DNA from: Sulfuricurvum sp. IAE1 | GTDB taxonomy: Bacteria; Campylobacterota; Campylobacteria; Campylobacterales; Sulfurimonadaceae | DNA length: 64,000 nucleotides | Assembly: GCF_004347735.1 (NCBI RefSeq) | Contig: NZ_SLTI01000063.1 | Location: 62,001 to 126,000, forward strand | Direction of reading: 5' to 3' | In this document: positions 61,784-64,000 of the stretch, piece after piece | How positions within the stretch are numbered: position 1 is the stretch's first letter | Layout: every line of letters starts with the position of its first letter | Made by a program: the position numbers and the translations under genes | Notes under the pieces: model-generated | Seen by the model: the letters and a program-made list of their open reading frames with translations, nothing else | The model's database searches: none | Told to the model about the DNA's origin: nothing

Positions 61784-63488
61784 TAACCCTTTTATACATG
61801 AAGCTGCAACTAATATTGATGACACATTGCTTTACAAAATGTTTATTGACAATGAACACTCCCGAATTTTCAAAAGCCACAAAAATGTTTTTATTTTGGG
61901 ATATAGAGGGTCGGGAAAAAGCATGTTAATGCGATATCACTCTTTTCCGATTCAAATTAAACATAATTATGAAGAAGTAAAGAACTATTCTGAAATAGGC
62001 ATATATGTTTCATGCATGACCCCTATTTTTCAACGGTTAGACTTTGGATTGAATGATGACAGCTTCCAAATCTCAATAATGTCTGAGCACATTTTGGTTC
62101 TAACTATGGCAGAAAGGTTGTTAAACACATTTTTACAACTTGAGAATAGCCCCTTCTCTTCCAGTGATCTTCAGGGTATAAAAGAGGAAATAGAGTTTTA
62201 TTTTGATGCCCAGCTTACTGAAGAAAATGTCTTAAAAGATTTCCATAAATGGATCCGAAAAAATCTAGTTAATACTCAACGACATTTAGATAGATCCCCT
62301 GAACAATTTATTTCTTCAGCATACACATATTCATCACTTATTAAACCTCTCATAGAAGTTTTTAAAGAAGTACCTATTTTAAAGCATACTCATTTTATGT
62401 TCATGATTGATGATGGGCAGATGTTAAGTACTTCACAACAACTTAGTGTTAACAACTGGATCTCCTATCGAGATACTTCAGATGTTAGTTTTAAAGTTGC
62501 CATTACATCAACAAATGAGTATAGTTTCTTAACATCAAGAAACAATGTTATTCTTGAAAATCACGATTATATTATGTTAGATCTAGAGCGTGATTTTTTC
62601 TCAGGGAAATCTGATTTTGTACAATTTGCAAAAAAAATCATTGAACGACGCTTACGTGTTTTTGGTCTTACTCAAGTAGACGCATATGACTTTTTTCCTA
62701 TTGACAGCGGATTCCAAGTAGAGCTTGAATCAATCAAGGAAAAGTTTATTGGAGGCCACTATCCTGAAAGAGAGCAATGGACTCAAGAACAAAGACAAGC
62801 AAATGCATCTAAATTTATTAGGGCCATCTATTTTAGGCTTTATTCTGAACAGCATAAAGCGAATAAACCAAGACTAGCCTATACAGGTTTTGATGTATTA
62901 ACAAATATTTCAACTGGCGTCATCAGGAATCTACTGGTCCCTTGTAGTGTAATGTATGAAAAAGAGAAAGAAAATCAGCAAGCGGTACAATATATTTCAC
63001 CAAAAACTCAATATGAAACATTGCTGGAAGAAAGCAGTAAAACGTGGGATAAGATCAATGAACTATCTGTAAAAATTGTAGACTGCACCAATGAACATAC
63101 CGTAAGGCTTCAGCGAGTACTAGAAAGTTTTGGAGAATATCTCAAAATCAAATTACTTGATCCTTCAGGAACAGAAAAAAAAATATTATCATTCACTATC
63201 CATGATTTGGATAAAAGTCCTTATTGTGATGAAATAAAAGAAGTACTCCAAATAGGTATTCGTGGTGGATTGATTTATACTAGAATTGGGCCTGACCATG
63301 AAGGCGGAAGAACAATGTGGTATACACCAAATCGGATTTTATGGCCATCTTTGGCATTAGACCCTGTGGGTCAAAATGGAAGAAAAAATTTTGTTGCTGC
63401 TACATTTTACAAAATGATGACAGATGCAAGCTATTCTCATAAAGAAAATGGTCAAAAAAAATATGTTCAAGGGGAATTTGACCTATGA
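61776..63488 (+). CDS. P-loop ATPase, ORC/CDC6-like, of the putative defence operon
   Basis: 570 residues. Walker A GYRGSGKS (about 43-50) and Walker B FMFMIDDGQML (about 208-218), then a sensor-like VAITSTNEY; a helical middle; and a C-terminal winged-helix-like region (about 480-540: KILSFTIHDLDKSPYCDEIK, EVLQIGIRGGLIYTRIGPDH). It matches the class annotated ORC-CDC6 family AAA ATPase, often found with HD and nuclease-type proteins in defence islands. It may sense infection and switch the HD enzyme. Overlaps its neighbours by 8 and 4 bases. Confidence 0.7.
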   Translation: MFDNPFIHEAATNIDDTLLYKMFIDNEHSRIFKSHKNVFILGYRGSGKSMLMRYHSFPIQIKHNYEEVKNYSEIGIYVSCMTPIFQRLDFGLNDDSFQISIMSEHILVLTMAERLLNTFLQLENSPFSSSDLQGIKEEIEFYFDAQLTEENVLKDFHKWIRKNLVNTQRHLDRSPEQFISSAYTYSSLIKPLIEVFKEVPILKHTHFMFMIDDGQMLSTSQQLSVNNWISYRDTSDVSFKVAITSTNEYSFLTSRNNVILENHDYIMLDLERDFFSGKSDFVQFAKKIIERRLRVFGLTQVDAYDFFPIDSGFQVELESIKEKFIGGHYPEREQWTQEQRQANASKFIRAIYFRLYSEQHKANKPRLAYTGFDVLTNISTGVIRNLLVPCSVMYEKEKENQQAVQYISPKTQYETLLEESSKTWDKINELSVKIVDCTNEHTVRLQRVLESFGEYLKIKLLDPSGTEKKILSFTIHDLDKSPYCDEIKEVLQIGIRGGLIYTRIGPDHEGGRTMWYTPNRILWPSLALDPVGQNGRKNFVAATFYKMMTDASYSHKENGQKKYVQGEFDL

Positions 63489-64000
63489 ATACATATATTA
63501 CGTTTGTTAGCTGGGAGGATCGTTTCGCAGAAAGCTTAAAAAATGATTTAAAAAACCATCCAGATATTCAACAGATATATTTTTTCTATTTTTTAGATGA
63601 GCAATTTTTTACAAAAACGCAAAAATATGTAGACACTTTAGAAAGCATCGTCAATAATAATGATGTAACGTTGAAAAAGGCAAGTTTCTCCTTTAAGAAT
63701 TATCTCGAGACATGGAAAGCTATAGCCAACAAGATAGAAGACTTAACATCCACTGATGAAGTAATCTTGAATATTTCTACAATGCCGAGAAATATAATTT
63801 TCACGATGTTGCATTTTATGGATCAAAAAGTAGCAAATTATGAAGTCACATATTATTCTCCATTCACCCATGGGGAAAATTTAACCAAAAATCCATCTAA
63901 ACCACAAATGATTTTACAACATGGTGGAATTATGTACCCTGAGAAAAAAACGGCACTGATTGTGATTCTAGGCCACGACATCAAACGAGTATATCAATTA
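63485..64000 (+). CDS. Rossmann/CARF-like protein, 3' partial
   Basis: At least 172 residues, cut by the window edge. ATG overlaps the ATPase stop (ATGA). Alternating strands and helices: TYITFVSWEDRFAESLKNDL, IQQIYFFYFLDEQFF, EVILNISTMPRNIIFTML at the position of the ligand-loop motif of CARF domains (usually N-[IL]-T-G-G-T-K, here changed to NISTMPR), then KKTALIVILGHDIKRVYQL. The similarity to CARF is structural guesswork from the pattern. The start MNTYITFVSWEDRF is shared by unnamed proteins in similar operons, as far as I recall. Role unknown. Confidence 0.5.
   Translation, partial: MNTYITFVSWEDRFAESLKNDLKNHPDIQQIYFFYFLDEQFFTKTQKYVDTLESIVNNNDVTLKKASFSFKNYLETWKAIANKIEDLTSTDEVILNISTMPRNIIFTMLHFMDQKVANYEVTYYSPFTHGENLTKNPSKPQMILQHGGIMYPEKKTALIVILGHDIKRVYQL

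Larger units (their letters stand above)
54925..64000. other. Low-GC accessory island, right end outside the window
   Basis: From just after mnmG the GC content drops by eye to about 40% (54963-56654), rises to about 45% (56852-58383) and falls to about 35% (58380-64000), against just over 50% in the core. Gene content shifts to unknown, nuclease-like and DNA-modification functions. No integrase, insertion sequence, tRNA or att repeat was seen at the left edge, so the insertion mechanism is not shown. A short palindrome ATTGAT-N6-ATCAAT (54920-54937) sits on the boundary. Confidence 0.7.

Noticed and set aside
59164-64000. Classical type II restriction-modification operon
   Set aside because: Only Vsr and a methyltransferase are present; no restriction enzyme gene was found in the window. 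It could lie beyond the edge.

Overview
The window reads as chromosome of a Campylobacterota (Epsilonproteobacteria) member, probably a free-living one with relatively high GC (just over half by eye in the core). The evidence is a futalosine-pathway menaquinone gene (mqnA), a cbb3 oxidase operon followed by DUF4006 and FixH, an AddA/AddB-type helicase-nuclease pair, FliJ-like and MotE-like flagellar genes beside purA, a four-subunit pyruvate/2-oxoacid:ferredoxin oxidoreductase, an EptA gene followed by a PAP2 phosphatase, and luxS. From memory, the order purA-fliJ-motE-DUF507-carA-ccoNOQP-...-fixH-addB-addA-rplM-rpsI (11.7-26.8 kb) matches the Cj1498c-Cj1479c stretch of Campylobacter jejuni. 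The exact genus cannot be fixed from this window. No rRNA, tRNA, CRISPR array or insertion sequence was seen.

Layout. 0-11.6 kb: a chemoreceptor cut by the window edge, a SurA-like chaperone, gltX, mqnA, the moaD-moaE-moeA molybdopterin operon, an MFS exporter, rdgB, uppP, a class V aminotransferase and hisZ. 11.7-26.8 kb: the conserved block named above (purine and pyrimidine synthesis, flagellar export, terminal oxidase, recombination, ribosomal proteins). 26.9-39.9 kb: cell-envelope genes: an LtaS-like transferase, a TolC-adaptor-RND metal-type efflux operon with a DUF3240 protein and its own two-component system, then eptA plus a PAP2 (LpxE-like) phosphatase and a periplasmic carbonic anhydrase. 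39.9-45.4 kb: an orphan peptide-binding protein, a HAD phosphatase and the porGDAB operon, preceded by a perfect FNR-type palindrome. 45.5-49.7 kb: an unusual autoinducer-2 cluster with an LsrK-like kinase, a LsrG-like ABM protein, a class II aldolase and luxS, without a visible Lsr transporter. 49.7-54.9 kb: mnmC-type methyltransferase, riboflavin synthase, a Sel1-repeat protein and mnmG.

From about 54,925 to the right edge the sequence changes: GC falls to about 35-45%, the genes are of unfamiliar or defence-related type, and junctions become tightly overlapped. This accessory island holds a 563-residue unknown protein (perhaps distantly TnsE-like), two coupled metallophosphoesterases, an unknown acidic protein, and then a compact operon: Vsr-like endonuclease, C5 cytosine methyltransferase, HD-domain phosphohydrolase, ORC/CDC6-like P-loop ATPase and a truncated Rossmann/CARF-like protein. 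The last three form the best candidate here for an undescribed anti-phage system. A 14-bp-arm palindrome abutting the methyltransferase start looks like its control element.
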